Assembly (NCBI RefSeq): GCF_011742875.1
Contig: NZ_JAAQTL010000001.1
Location: forward strand, 2,728,001-2,792,000
Direction: 5' to 3'
Source of the DNA: Luteibacter yeojuensis
GTDB taxonomy: Bacteria; Pseudomonadota; Gammaproteobacteria; Xanthomonadales; Rhodanobacteraceae
DNA length: 64,000 nucleotides
Position 1 is the first letter of the stretch. Each line of letters starts with the position of its first letter. Under the pieces are notes generated by a model that did no database searches, was not told where the DNA came from, and was given only the letters and a program-made list of their open reading frames with translations. Of the stretch, positions 1 through 8,781 are shown one piece after another. A program made the position numbers and the translations under genes.

Positions 1-962
1 TGCCCGCCGCGACCATGCTGCGCATCCACTTCATGCAGCAGTGGTACGCGCTGAGCGATCCGGCGATGGAGGATGCGCTGTACGAGATCGAGTCGATGCG
101 CCGCTTCGCCGAACTGGAGTTGAACGAGGACGCGATTCCGGACGAGACGACGATCCTGAAGTTCCGCCGCTTTCTGGAGCAGCACGGCCTGGCGGTGAAG
201 ATCCTCGAGACGGTCAATGCGCACCTGGGTCAGCAGGGTCTGCTGCTGCGCCAGGGCACGATCGTGGATGCCACGATCATCCAGGCGCCGTCGTCGACCA
301 AGAACCGCGACAAGCAGCGCGATCCGGACATGCGCCAGACCAAGAAGGGCCAGCAGTGGTATTTCGGCATGAAGGCGCACATCGGCGTGGATGTGGAGTC
401 GGGGCTGGTGCACACGGTGACCACGACACCGGCCAACGTGGCCGACGTGACGGAAGTGGAGAAGTTGTTGCACGGCCGGGAGCAGACCGTGCACGCCGAT
501 GCCGGCTACCAGGGAGCTGAGAAACGCGCGCCCAAGCGCGGTCGCCGGTGGTACATCGCCGCCAAGCGCGGCAGCGTCAAGGCGATGCCCGAAGGCGCGT
601 TGAAGGACGCGGTCAAGCACACCGAACACATGAAGGCCGCGGTTCGCGCCAAGGTGGAGCACCCGTTCCGGGTGGTGAAGCGGCAGTTCGGCTATCAGAA
701 GGTGCGCTTCAAGGGGTTGCTCAAGAATACGGCGCAGGTGCTGACACTGTTTGCCCTGTCGAACCTGTGGATGGCGCGACGAACGTTGCTGGCTTCTGCA
801 GGAGGGGTGCGCCTGTGAGGCGGAGAATCGAGGTGATCGGAGGTAAATCGGCGCGGCGATGGCGGCGGTCCATCTTCACTGCCACCTTTTTATCGTAGCA
901 AGTCCGGCGTTTTCGCACGGCCGTCTGGGCGGCCATTTTGAACTCAATTGCTCAGAGCATCC
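1..962 (+). mobile_element. IS5-family insertion sequence, 3' part (5' end outside window)
   Basis: The transposase reading frame is open from the first bases of the window, so the left end lies upstream. The right end is placed at 962, where a sequence read inward as GGATGCTCTGAGCAATT ends against TTAG. TTAG fits the YTAR target that IS5 elements duplicate. The GGA-type terminus resembles IS5 inverted repeats by eye. The left inverted repeat is not available, so the exact boundary is an inference. Confidence 0.75.
3..818 (+). CDS. IS5-family DDE transposase, 5'-truncated by the window edge
   Basis: DNA transposase that moves its IS by a DDE (RNase H fold) mechanism. The visible part is about 271 residues. 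It shows the first acidic residue in TIVDATIIQAP, the second in HADAGYQG, and the C-terminal block VEHPFRVVKRQFGYQKVR, which carries the third acidic residue and matches the Y-R-E signature of IS5 transposases. An N-terminal IS5 DUF772-like segment (MEDALYEIESMRRFA) is also recognisable. The frame continues upstream of the first ATG at 15 through codons for P-A-A-T, so the true start is outside the window. No internal frameshift was seen, so the visible part looks intact. Family assignment is firm; the subgroup is not determined. Confidence 0.92.
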   Translation, partial: PAATMLRIHFMQQWYALSDPAMEDALYEIESMRRFAELELNEDAIPDETTILKFRRFLEQHGLAVKILETVNAHLGQQGLLLRQGTIVDATIIQAPSSTKNRDKQRDPDMRQTKKGQQWYFGMKAHIGVDVESGLVHTVTTTPANVADVTEVEKLLHGREQTVHADAGYQGAEKRAPKRGRRWYIAAKRGSVKAMPEGALKDAVKHTEHMKAAVRAKVEHPFRVVKRQFGYQKVRFKGLLKNTAQVLTLFALSNLWMARRTLLASAGGVRL

Positions 963-966
963 TTAG
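946..966. repeat. Candidate right terminal inverted repeat of the IS plus 4-bp target TTAG
   Basis: Positions 946-962 read outward-in as GGATGCTCTGAGCAATT and are followed directly by TTAG at 963-966, which matches the YTAR target of IS5. Composition also changes here from GC-rich to AT-richer sequence. The matching left end and second TTAG copy are outside the window. Confidence 0.5.
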
Positions 967-1004
967 GTGAGCAACATAATCACATATCAATGACAGGGAA
1001 TTGT

Positions 1005-1604
1005 ATGGGTGAACTCGGCTCTGATGTTGTATCCATCCTGACGAACCTGATGCCGGGCTTTGTCTTCGCTTGGATATTTTACGCGCTTACGACTCATCGC
1101 AAACCGAATCAGTTCGATCAAGTGGTCTACGCCCTCATCGCCACAGCGGTACTACATGCCGTCGTGGTGATTGAATCGGTCATCCTCATCTGGATCGGAA
1201 AATGGCAAGCCCTTGGACCGTGGACGATGGATTCAGAGCTAATAGCTTCTTTCGCCACTGCAATCGTGGCCGGCCTTGCCACCTCTCAGCTTGCAAGGCG
1301 TGATGCTATTTTCAGAATGCTTCGACGAATGGGACTAACTACTCGAAATCACAATACGTCAGAGTGGTGCACAGTATTTGAGCAATCCGACCTAAATGTA
1401 GTACTGCATCTGAAGGGTGAGCGACGCATCTATGGATGGCCGCTTCACTGGCCATCAGATCACAAGCAAGGTCATTTCTATTTAGCTGACGCCGAATGGC
1501 TCGATGATGAGAACAACCGCTACCCCCTATCAGGAGTTGAAGGTATTCTTATCAACGCCGAAGACGTAGAAATGGTCGAGTGCATCGAAGGAGATAAAGC
1601 GTGA
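1005..1604 (+). CDS. DUF6338-like membrane protein
   Basis: A 199-residue protein of unknown function. The N-terminal half is hydrophobic, with about three predicted membrane segments: around residues 10-28 (NLMPGFVFAWIFYAL), 42-65 and 80-98. A polar, presumably cytoplasmic C-terminal domain of about 100 residues follows, containing WCTVFEQ, RRIYGWPLHWPSD and FYLADAEWLDD. The PGFVFAWIFYALT opening and this layout fit DUF6338; that is recognition by eye. ATG 1005 is preferred over upstream ATGs because AGGGAA sits just before it and because the longest ORF would begin inside the IS end. Base composition is clearly less GC-rich than the neighbours, suggesting acquired DNA. It overlaps the next small ORF by 4 bp (GTGA), so the two are probably co-translated. 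Confidence 0.7.
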   Translation: MGELGSDVVSILTNLMPGFVFAWIFYALTTHRKPNQFDQVVYALIATAVLHAVVVIESVILIWIGKWQALGPWTMDSELIASFATAIVAGLATSQLARRDAIFRMLRRMGLTTRNHNTSEWCTVFEQSDLNVVLHLKGERRIYGWPLHWPSDHKQGHFYLADAEWLDDENNRYPLSGVEGILINAEDVEMVECIEGDKA

Positions 1605-1732
1605 CAAAGCCGATCGAAGCAAAACCCATAGCGGTAACACGGGTTACCCGGGACGGTGCCAATACGAAGCCACTGCCCATTCAGAACGTCAAGCCAAGCC
1701 CACCTCCTGCGCCGCCCCCGAAGAAGAAGTAA
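1601..1732 (+). CDS. Small Pro/Lys-rich protein (43 aa), coupled to DUF6338 gene
   Basis: A short ORF starting with GTG 1601 that overlaps the TGA of the DUF6338 gene. A very strong Shine-Dalgarno sequence (AAGGAGATAAAG) precedes it. The product is basic and low-complexity, ending in a run of prolines and three lysines (PPPAPPPKKK). It has no membrane segment or recognised domain. The spacing and ribosome site argue that it is translated. It may be a partner or accessory peptide of the membrane protein, but its function is unknown. Confidence 0.6.
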   Translation: MTKPIEAKPIAVTRVTRDGANTKPLPIQNVKPSPPPAPPPKKK

Positions 1733-1783
1733 AAGGAGTCTTGCTCTACTGACGTCGTGCTTCAGCGTCTATCTCAATCTCAA

Positions 1784-1801
1784 CAAGCATTTTATTGCTT
1801 G
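1784..1801. terminator. Possible weak bidirectional terminator hairpin
   Basis: CAAGCA and TGCTTG form a 6-bp stem around a 6-nt T-rich loop, between the convergent small ORF and the LysR gene. The stem is short and the T-tract is poor on both strands. Confidence 0.3.
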
Positions 1802-1810
1802 AATAGAGAC

Positions 1811-2827
1811 TTATCGCCCCGAATGTCCCGACTCATCGTAGTCGCGATGCGTCAACAGGCCGGGGCGGATCAGGTCGATGAACGCGCGCGCTTCGGCGCT
1901 CAGGAACTTGCCTTTACGCATCACCACGCCATAGCTGCGTTGCGGAAAGTATCGGCGCAGGTTGCGCACGACCAGACGTTCCTTGTCCGCCTCCGTGATG
2001 CAGATGCCGGTGACGATGGAAATGCCCAGGCCCATGGCGACATATTGCTTGATGACGTCCCAGCCGCCGACCTCGATCGCCACCGTGTACGGCACATGCC
2101 GCTGCTGGAACACCATGTCGACGAGACGGAAAGTGGTCAAGCGCTGTGGCGGGAGAATGAGCCCGTAGGGAGAAAGATCTTCGAGGCGGATGTCGTCCTT
2201 CGCGGCCAGTGGATGCTCCGGCGGCATGATCAGCATCGGGTCGTAGTGGTAGACCGGTGCCCAGGCAATGTCCTGCGGCACGTCGAGCATCGAGCCAATG
2301 GCGATATCGGCTTCGTCGGCACGCAGCAACGCCAGCCCATCCTTGCCGGTTACGTTCGCCAGTTGCAGGTGCACCGATGGATAGCGCTCGCGGTAGGCCT
2401 TCACCAGATCGGGCAGCAGGTACTGGATGGTCGACGAGCCCGCGGCGACGGTGAGTTTTGCCGCGTGACTGCCCCGGGTCCTGGCCTGGAACTCGCGGTC
2501 GAGGTTTTCGAACCCCTCCACGAGGGGGCGCGCGATCTCGTACAAGGCCTCGCCGGCATCGGTGAGGGTCACGCGCCGCCGGGTCCGTTCGAGCAAGGGC
2601 ATGCCCAGCTCCCTCTCCAGCGCCTTGAGTTGGAGACTCACCGAGGGCTGCGAAAGGAACAGCGCTTCGGCGGCCCGGCTCAGGGTGCCCAAACGGGTGA
2701 TATAGACAAAAGCCCGCAGCTGCTTGAGGCGGTTGCCCTTGTAATAGAAACGACCGCCGTCGTCGCTCGACGTGCCGCGGTTGGTTTTCGTCGACGGCTT
2801 CGACCGCATATTCAGCTTGCGCTGCAT
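1811..2827 (-). CDS. LysR-family transcriptional regulator (CysB-like), likely controls aceBA
   Basis: DNA-binding regulator of 338 residues. A helix-turn-helix lies at about residues 33-92 (LKQLRAFVYITRLGTLSRAA, then SQPSVSLQLKALE). It is followed by a periplasmic-binding-protein-like effector domain at about 115-325 with GLGISIVTG. The N-terminal extension of about 30 polar residues is longer than in typical LysR proteins (about 300 aa). ATG at residue 7 (2809) is an alternative start, and neither site has a strong ribosome site. The gene is divergent from aceB across a 134-bp AT-rich region containing two perfect short palindromes, so control of the glyoxylate bypass and autoregulation are inferred from position. 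The regulated target and the ligand are not shown by the sequence. Confidence 0.9.
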   Translation of the reverse strand: MQRKLNMRSKPSTKTNRGTSSDDGGRFYYKGNRLKQLRAFVYITRLGTLSRAAEALFLSQPSVSLQLKALERELGMPLLERTRRRVTLTDAGEALYEIARPLVEGFENLDREFQARTRGSHAAKLTVAAGSSTIQYLLPDLVKAYRERYPSVHLQLANVTGKDGLALLRADEADIAIGSMLDVPQDIAWAPVYHYDPMLIMPPEHPLAAKDDIRLEDLSPYGLILPPQRLTTFRLVDMVFQQRHVPYTVAIEVGGWDVIKQYVAMGLGISIVTGICITEADKERLVVRNLRRYFPQRSYGVVMRKGKFLSAEARAFIDLIRPGLLTHRDYDESGHSGR

Positions 2828-2863
2828 GATTTTATGCCAGCAATTTCAATAGGTTATTTCTAT

Positions 2864-2915
2864 CATTAAAGTTATTAATGTTAATCTTTGAAACATATGC
2901 TTTGTCAAAAGCATA
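2864..2915. promoter_or_regulatory. LysR-aceB divergent control region with two palindromes
   Basis: CATTAA/TTAATG arms (2864-2869 and 2875-2880) and TATGCTTT/AAAGCATA arms (2896-2903 and 2908-2915, 4-nt spacer) lie in an AT-rich island. The second palindrome overlaps a possible -35 TTGTCA (2902-2907) for aceB. Such dyads are typical LysR-type sites. The assignment to this regulator is inference. Confidence 0.55.
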
Positions 2916-2961
2916 GCTCCGATCGTAGCGTGGACTCCACACCCGCACCGGAGCAGTGGCA

Positions 2962-4557
2962 ATGGCAGTTCCCCAGCGCGCGATCGATCCCCTGTCCGGC
3001 GTCCGCTTTCAAGGCGGCGAGGTCTATCCGGACATCCTGACCCCGGCGGCCATGACCTTGGTGGCGGACCTCCATCGGCGTTTCGATGCCCGGCGCCTCG
3101 GCCTGCTGGCGGAGCGGACCGCACGCCAGCAGCGCTATGACGCCGGCGAGCTTCCCGATTTTCGCGCCGATACCGTGGCGATCCGCGAGGGCGAGTGGTC
3201 GGTGGCCCCGATCCCGGCGGCGCTGCAGGACCGCCGCGTCGAGATCACGGGTCCCGTGGAACGCAAGATGATCATCAACGCGCTGAATTCCGGGGCGAAG
3301 GTGTTCATGGCCGACTTCGAGGATTCGAGCGCGCCCACCTGGGCCAACCAGATGGACGGCCAGCGCAACCTGCGCGATGCCGTCGATGGCAGCATCGAAT
3401 TCACCAGCGCGGAGGGCAAGGCGTATCGCGTGGGTGCGACACCGGCCGCGCTCGTCGTCCGGCCCCGTGGCTGGCACCTGCCCGAGCGTCATGTCGAGGT
3501 CGACGGCGACGTGGTGTCGGGCGCGCTGGTCGATTTCGGCCTCTTCGCCTTTCACAACGCGAAAGCGCTGCAGGCCCGCGATCGCGGCCCGTATTTCTAC
3601 CTGCCGAAACTGCAAAGCATGGAAGAAGCCGCGCTGTGGAACGACGCGATGTCGCATGCCGAAGTCGCGCTCGGCCTGCCCCACGGCACGATGAAGGCGA
3701 CGGTGCTCATCGAGACGCTGCCGGCCGTGTTCCAGATGCACGAGATCCTGCACGCACTGCGCGAGCGCGTCGTCGGTCTCAACTGCGGTCGCTGGGATTA
3801 CATCTTCTCCTACCTGAAGACCTTCCGTGCACACGCAGACCGCCTGCTCCCGGAACGTGGCCAGGTCACCATGAGCGTGCCGTTCCTGAAGGCCTATTCG
3901 GAACTGCTGATCCGCACCTGCCATCGCCGTGGCGCATTCGCGATGGGCGGCATGGCAGCACAGATTCCCATCAAGGGCGACGACGCGGCCAACGAGGCCG
4001 CCATGGCCAAGGTCCGGGCGGACAAGCTGCGCGAAGTCGGCGCCGGCCACGACGGTACATGGGTGGCGCATCCCGCGCTCGTCCCGGTCGCGCAGGCGAT
4101 CTTCGACGAGCACATGCCCACGCCCAACCAGTTGCACGTGCTGCGCGAAGACGTGGACGTATCGCGCGACACGCTGATCGCACCGGCCATCGGGACGATC
4201 ACGCGGCAGGGTTTCGACAACAACGTCGAGGTGTGCCTGCGCTACACGGCCGCTTGGCTCGACGGCCTCGGCTGCGTGCCCATCCACCACCTGATGGAAG
4301 ACGCCGCCACCGCCGAGATCGCGCGCGCCCAGTTGTGGCAGTGGCTGCATCACGGACCGCTGGAGTTCAGCGACCACGCCGACGTGAACTTCGCGCTGTT
4401 CGACCAGGCTCTCGCCGCGCACTGCCACCGGCTGCGCGGGAGCGAGTTGCCCGGCGCACGCCGCGCCGATGAAGCGGCCGCGCTCATCCATGCGCTCACG
4501 CATGCGGACGAACTGCGCGATTTCCTCACCCTCCCCGCCTACGAGCACCTGTCCTGA
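2962..4557 (+). CDS. aceB: Malate synthase A
   Basis: Condenses glyoxylate and acetyl-CoA to malate, the second step of the glyoxylate bypass, in the cytoplasm. The 531-residue length matches AceB of enterobacteria (533). The family signature is present around residues 267-280 ([13 protein letters not shown]), and the N-terminal half contains [13 protein letters not shown] 2962 is preferred to GTG 2956 because CCGGAG lies 8 nt upstream of it. aceA follows after 16 bp, forming an aceBA operon that would allow growth on acetate or fatty acids. A LysR gene is divergent upstream. No aceK kinase gene is seen downstream. Confidence 0.97.
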   Translation: MAVPQRAIDPLSGVRFQGGEVYPDILTPAAMTLVADLHRRFDARRLGLLAERTARQQRYDAGELPDFRADTVAIREGEWSVAPIPAALQDRRVEITGPVERKMIINALNSGAKVFMADFEDSSAPTWANQMDGQRNLRDAVDGSIEFTSAEGKAYRVGATPAALVVRPRGWHLPERHVEVDGDVVSGALVDFGLFAFHNAKALQARDRGPYFYLPKLQSMEEAALWNDAMSHAEVALGLPHGTMKATVLIETLPAVFQMHEILHALRERVVGLNCGRWDYIFSYLKTFRAHADRLLPERGQVTMSVPFLKAYSELLIRTCHRRGAFAMGGMAAQIPIKGDDAANEAAMAKVRADKLREVGAGHDGTWVAHPALVPVAQAIFDEHMPTPNQLHVLREDVDVSRDTLIAPAIGTITRQGFDNNVEVCLRYTAAWLDGLGCVPIHHLMEDAATAEIARAQLWQWLHHGPLEFSDHADVNFALFDQALAAHCHRLRGSELPGARRADEAAALIHALTHADELRDFLTLPAYEHLS

Positions 4558-4573
4558 ACCCCGGAGCACGACG

Positions 4574-5863
4574 ATGAAGACGCAGACCGCCGAACAGATC
4601 ACGCTCGACTGGAAGAACAACGACCGCTGGGAGGGCGTCCGGCGTCCCTATGCCGCGGAAGACGTGCTGCGCCTGCGCGGCTCCGTGCAGGTCGAGTACA
4701 CGCTCGCCCGCCGCGGTGCGGAGCGCCTGTGGCGTTCGCTTCAGGACGAGCCGTATGTCAATGCGCTGGGCGCGCTCACCGGCAATCAGGCAATGCAGCA
4801 GGTGAAGGCCGGCTTGCAGGCCATCTACCTCTCGGGCTGGCAGGTCGCCGCCGATGCGAATACCGCCGGCACGATGTATCCCGACCAGTCGCTCTACCCC
4901 GTCGACTCGGTGCCGAACGTGGTGCGCAAGATCAACAAGACCCTGCTGCGCGCGGACCAGATCCACCACGCCGAAGGAAGGGACGGCATCGACTGGCTGG
5001 TGCCGATCGTCGCCGATGCGGAAGCGGGTTTCGGCGGCGTGCTCAACGCGTACGAGCTGATGGCGCACATGATCGAGGCAGGCGCGGCGGGCGTGCATTT
5101 CGAGGACCAGCTGGCCAGTGCGAAGAAGTGCGGGCACATGGGCGGCAAGGTGCTGGTGCCGACGCAGGAGGCCGTGCAGAAGCTCGTGGCCGCGCGACTG
5201 GCCGCCGACGTCGCCGGCGTCCCGACCCTCATCGTGGCACGTACCGATGCCATGGGTGCGGGACTGGTCACCTCGGACATCGACGACCTCGACAAGCCGT
5301 TCCTGACCGGCAAGCGCACGGTCGAAGGTTTCCATGAATCGCGCCAGGGCATCGAGCAGGCGATCGCGCGCGGCCTTGCCTATGCACCGTATGCCGACCT
5401 GATCTGGTGCGAGACGGCCACGCCGGACCTGGAACAGGCGCGCCGCTTCGCCGAGGCGATCCATGCCGTGTTCCCTGGCAAGAAGCTCGCGTACAACTGC
5501 TCGCCCAGTTTCAACTGGAAGAAGAACCTGGACGAGAAGACGATCGCGGCATTCCAGAAGCGCCTGGGCGAGATGGGTTACGCCTTCCAGTTCATCACGC
5601 TGGCCGGCTTCCATGCGCTCAACTATTCGATGTTCCAACTGGCACGTGGCTACCGCGACCGGCAGATGGCCGCCTACGTCGAACTGCAGGAAGCCGAGTT
5701 CGCGGCCGAGAAGGACGGTTACACGGCGGCGAAACATCAGCGCGAAGTCGGCACGGGTTACTTCGATACTGTGAACCAGGTGATCGCCGGCTCGTTGAGT
5801 TCGCTGTCGGCGCTGAGCGGCTCTACCGAGGAACAGCAGTTCCATCCGGCCTCGGCGGCATGA
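4574..5863 (+). CDS. aceA: Isocitrate lyase
   Basis: Cleaves isocitrate to succinate and glyoxylate, the first step of the glyoxylate bypass. The protein has 429 residues; E. coli AceA has 434. The signature KKCGHMGGK is at residues 184-192 with catalytic Cys186. Other conserved blocks are NIN-type loops such as [13 protein letters not shown] and the C-terminal [14 protein letters not shown]. The start at 4574 is supported by GGAG 8 nt upstream; the longer ORF overlapping aceB has no family similarity in its extension. It is the second gene of the aceBA operon and converges with the thioredoxin-like gene at 5951. Confidence 0.97.
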   Translation: MKTQTAEQITLDWKNNDRWEGVRRPYAAEDVLRLRGSVQVEYTLARRGAERLWRSLQDEPYVNALGALTGNQAMQQVKAGLQAIYLSGWQVAADANTAGTMYPDQSLYPVDSVPNVVRKINKTLLRADQIHHAEGRDGIDWLVPIVADAEAGFGGVLNAYELMAHMIEAGAAGVHFEDQLASAKKCGHMGGKVLVPTQEAVQKLVAARLAADVAGVPTLIVARTDAMGAGLVTSDIDDLDKPFLTGKRTVEGFHESRQGIEQAIARGLAYAPYADLIWCETATPDLEQARRFAEAIHAVFPGKKLAYNCSPSFNWKKNLDEKTIAAFQKRLGEMGYAFQFITLAGFHALNYSMFQLARGYRDRQMAAYVELQEAEFAAEKDGYTAAKHQREVGTGYFDTVNQVIAGSLSSLSALSGSTEEQQFHPASAA

Positions 5864-5910
5864 TCGAGGCGTCCCGGTTCGCCTCCCGCCTGGCCGCTTC
5901 GCAAGCCTCG

Positions 5911-5932
5911 CCGTTGGGCTGATGCCCGACGG
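5911..5932. terminator. Hairpin between convergent aceA and thioredoxin-like gene
   Basis: CCGTTGGGC pairs with GCCCGACGG (9 bp including one G-U) around loop TGAT. It sits in the gap between two convergent genes, but no T-tract follows on either strand. Confidence 0.35.
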
Positions 5933-5950
5933 CGGATGGCTTCGCGCAAA

Positions 5951-6970
5951 TCATGTGCCGCCCGGGCTCAGGCGCGCCGCGCGCGCGACCAGCGCGGGCA
6001 GCGCGCTCATGTCGCTCGTAAGACGCTGCACTTCCTTACCGTCGGCGTCGACGAGGATCACCGTGGGAATGCGCTTCACGCCATAGCGGCGGAACACGTC
6101 GCCGCTCGTGTCGATGGCCAGCGGCAGCCTCACCTTGTTCTTCGTGCGATAGGCACCGAGGGCTTCGCTGTCGGACCAGAGCCCGGAGGCGATGCCGAGC
6201 CACTGCGCGCCGGAATGCACACTGAGCTTCTCGGACTGCTCGCGTGCCGAGCGGCATTGCGCGCCCGTGGTGGGTTGGCTCTGCGCGAGGTAACCCTCGC
6301 ACCATGGCGACATGAACACGAGGATGCGCGGCTTCCGGCTCGCCGAGACGCCAAGCTCGAAGGACTCGCCGTCGAGGGTGGTCAGTCGATCCGGCGCACC
6401 GCGGCTACCCTCGCGACCCGTTTTCCGCCCAGCGAGCCCGTCGGGGCTCTTGCCGCCAGCGAGTGCGGCCTCCAGCGAGGCGTTGATGAGATGACCGACG
6501 TAAGCGACCCGTCCATCCCGGCCGATTACCACATGTTGAGGCGTTACCCGCAGGTGGAATGCCTCGGCGAGCCTGCCGTCGTCCATCACGATGGGCATCT
6601 TCAGCCCGAATTTCCTGCGGAAAGTATCGACCCCTTCCCTGGTTTCGTTGAAGTTCGTGTTGATCGCGATCACCACGGTGTCCGGACCCGCCGTTTCGAA
6701 TGCGTGTTCGAGATGCGGCATCTGCTCGCGGCAGGGGGCGCACCACGTCGCCCAGAATTTCAAGTAGACGATCTTGTGGCCGTAGAGCTTGCCAAGATCG
6801 ATGGTCTGGCCATCGATCGTCGTCACGGTCAGGGCCGGTGCGGGCTTGCCGACCAGGGTGGAGGCGACTTCCTTTGCGTATTTCTCGCCACCGTCGTCCT
6901 GGCTCGCGAAGGCGACCGAGGGTCCCGCGAGCGCGAGGCAAAGCATGAAGCATGCGAACAACTTAGGCAC
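5951..6970 (-). CDS. Exported protein with two thioredoxin-like (TlpA/ResA) domains
   Basis: Probable periplasmic thiol-disulfide protein of 339 residues. GTG 6970 is chosen because AAAGAGG precedes it and the product then begins with a clean signal peptide (PKLFACFMLCLALAGPSVAFA, cleavage near residue 22). ATG 7000 or 7054 would add a basic extension. Domain 1 (about 40-175) is TlpA/AhpC-TSA-like with active site WCAPC at Cys77/Cys80 and a cis-proline region (RVTPQHVVI). Domain 2 (about 215-335) has a second fold with RIPTVILVDADG, but its active-site region reads PWCEGYLAQ with another Cys some 15 residues on, so no CxxC is present. It may therefore be redox-inactive or use a non-standard pair. 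The substrate is unknown. Confidence 0.8.
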   Translation of the reverse strand: MPKLFACFMLCLALAGPSVAFASQDDGGEKYAKEVASTLVGKPAPALTVTTIDGQTIDLGKLYGHKIVYLKFWATWCAPCREQMPHLEHAFETAGPDTVVIAINTNFNETREGVDTFRRKFGLKMPIVMDDGRLAEAFHLRVTPQHVVIGRDGRVAYVGHLINASLEAALAGGKSPDGLAGRKTGREGSRGAPDRLTTLDGESFELGVSASRKPRILVFMSPWCEGYLAQSQPTTGAQCRSAREQSEKLSVHSGAQWLGIASGLWSDSEALGAYRTKNKVRLPLAIDTSGDVFRRYGVKRIPTVILVDADGKEVQRLTSDMSALPALVARAARLSPGGT

Positions 6971-7062
6971 GGGCCGGCGCCTCTTTCGAATAGGAGGCAT
7001 TAGCGTGCGGGTGGAAGTGGTCCGTGACGAGGGCCGGATCGAAAAATATCGCATGGTCCAAT

Positions 7063-8526
7063 TTAGGCGCCGCCCGCCACCTCCGCGATGGCCTGGCAGA
7101 GCTGCTCGACGCCCCGCTCCACGTCCTCCACCCCGATCATGCCGATACCCAACACGAGACCGCTGCAGCGGCCTTCGAGCCGGTAGGCACCGAGGTCTCG
7201 CACCGCCACCCCGCGAATCGCGGCCGCAGCGACGACGGCGTCGGCGGGCAGGTCCTCGCGGAGGTGCGCGGCCATATGCAGGCCCACATCCGTGTGGACC
7301 GGCGAAAGCCACGCGGTGCCATGACGGGCGATGGCCTGCTCCAGCGCCGCGCGGCGTTCTCCGTAGACGCGGCGCGCCCTGCGTACGTGCCGGGCGAGGT
7401 GGCCCTCGCGGATGAAGGCGGCTAGCGTCAGCTGTTCGAGCGAAGGGTTGTGTCCGTTGCCGAGCCGCTTGGCCCCCACCAGCGCCGGCACCGCCCAGGA
7501 AGGCGGAACGATGTAGCCGAGCCGCAACGCCGGAAACAGGCTCTTGGAAAACGTGCCTACGTAGAAAACGGCGTGACGCTCGTCGACAGTGCGCAGGGCA
7601 TCGAGCGGGCGCCCGCCGAAACGGAACTCGCCGTCGTAATCGTCCTCGACCACCGCCATCCGATGCGCGTGCGCGAAATCCAGCAACTCGGCGCGCCTGC
7701 GCTGGGACATCACCGTGCCGAGCGGAAACTGGTGGGATGGCGTCGTCAGGATCACGCCCACATCCGCCGGTATGCAGTCGACGCGCAGGCCATCGGCGTC
7801 CATCGGCACCGTGACGAGCCGCGCGCCGGCCGCCGCGAAAGCGTCCCGCGCAGGCGGATAACCCGGATCTTCCACCGCGACACGCGTCGTGCCCGGTTCG
7901 ACCAGGATGCGCGCGATCAGGTCGAAGGCCTGCTGCGCGCCACTGGTGACGACCACGTCCGCGTCGTCGCACGCGATCGCACGCGCGAACGACACATGGG
8001 CGGCAATCGCCTGGCGGAGCTCGGGCCGTCCGGCGACGTCGGCGTAATCCGTCCTCTCCTTCGAGAGGCTGCGCATCGCGGCGCAGGCGAGCCGGCGCCA
8101 GGTTTCGTGCGGAAAGAGCTGGGTATCCGGAAGTCCCACCCTGAAGTCGAACCGGTGCGCACGGAGCGGCGCCCGCGCCGGCTGGGCTACGCGATGTTGC
8201 CAGTAGGTGTTCAGCCGTCCGGCCATCCGGGCGGCGGCATCGCCACAGGCATCTCCGGGACGCACGGGCAGGTGATCGGCGACGAAGGTACCCGAGCCCT
8301 GCCGGGCGACGAGGTAGCCCTGACTGAAAAGCAGGTCGAAGGCGGACACCACGCTGTTGCGCGAAATGCCCAGCTCCTCCGCGAGCTTTCGCGTCGGCGG
8401 CATGCGGAAACCCGGCTGGAGCCGTCCGTCGAGGATGGCGCCTTGCAGTTGCCGGTGCAGCGACCGGACAAGATCGCGTTGCCTTTCGGCAGGCAGGTCG
8501 ATCGCCAGAGGGAGAATTGGCTCCAT
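7063..8526 (-). CDS. MocR/PdxR-type regulator (GntR HTH fused to aminotransferase-like domain)
   Basis: Transcription factor of 487 residues. An N-terminal winged helix (about 10-85) contains PPTRKLAEELGISRNSVVSA and GYLVARQGSGTF. The C-terminal domain (about 120-480) is fold-type I aminotransferase-like, with the PLP-lysine motif TFSKSLFPALRLGY (Lys328). In this family PLP or an amine adduct is sensed, and members control vitamin B6, GABA or taurine genes. No such target is adjacent, so the regulon is unknown. ATG 8526 is used because GAAGAG precedes it and upstream residues lack family character. A palindrome 15 bp upstream may be an operator. Confidence 0.9.
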   Translation of the reverse strand: MEPILPLAIDLPAERQRDLVRSLHRQLQGAILDGRLQPGFRMPPTRKLAEELGISRNSVVSAFDLLFSQGYLVARQGSGTFVADHLPVRPGDACGDAAARMAGRLNTYWQHRVAQPARAPLRAHRFDFRVGLPDTQLFPHETWRRLACAAMRSLSKERTDYADVAGRPELRQAIAAHVSFARAIACDDADVVVTSGAQQAFDLIARILVEPGTTRVAVEDPGYPPARDAFAAAGARLVTVPMDADGLRVDCIPADVGVILTTPSHQFPLGTVMSQRRRAELLDFAHAHRMAVVEDDYDGEFRFGGRPLDALRTVDERHAVFYVGTFSKSLFPALRLGYIVPPSWAVPALVGAKRLGNGHNPSLEQLTLAAFIREGHLARHVRRARRVYGERRAALEQAIARHGTAWLSPVHTDVGLHMAAHLREDLPADAVVAAAAIRGVAVRDLGAYRLEGRCSGLVLGIGMIGVEDVERGVEQLCQAIAEVAGGA

Positions 8527-8540
8527 GAAACTCTTCGTTC

Positions 8541-8561
8541 GCGGACCTTTTGAAAGTCCGC
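8541..8561. promoter_or_regulatory. Palindrome upstream of the MocR-type gene
   Basis: GCGGAC and GTCCGC flank a centre that also pairs (TTT/AAA, one bulged base), 15 bp upstream of the ATG at 8526. It could be an autoregulatory operator or a 5' leader hairpin. MocR proteins often bind direct repeats, so the assignment is tentative. Confidence 0.35.
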
Positions 8562-8781
8562 ATTGAAGCACACGGCGCGGTTCCCGCGCCGATGGCGCAT
8601 ACCCCGGGAGCAAATGACGTGGCTCGTCCTATCCGTCCGATGGATGACCGCGAAGCAGCCCGACCGGCGCATCACCACCATGCACGGCCGCCAGCGCCGG
8701 ACGAAGGAAAATCGGCCAACGCCATACAAGGCGGGCCGATGCGCGGGAAATGGGTGAAGCGCCGCTGGAAGAAGGCCGGGC

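Noticed and set aside
948..980. Hybrid promoter formed by the IS end (TTGCTC) and CATAAT upstream of the DUF6338 gene
   Set aside because: The spacing is 21 bp, too long for a sigma-70 promoter.
2905..4620. A 571-codon antisense ORF opposite aceB
   Set aside because: The plus strand encodes a full-length malate synthase with its signature. Long antisense frames are expected at this GC content.
5951..8563. An 870-codon open frame covering the thioredoxin-like gene and the whole MocR-type gene
   Set aside because: Only its last ~340 codons have signal peptide and thioredoxin motifs. The rest is an out-of-frame reading of the MocR gene, with Arg/Ala/Gly-rich noise.
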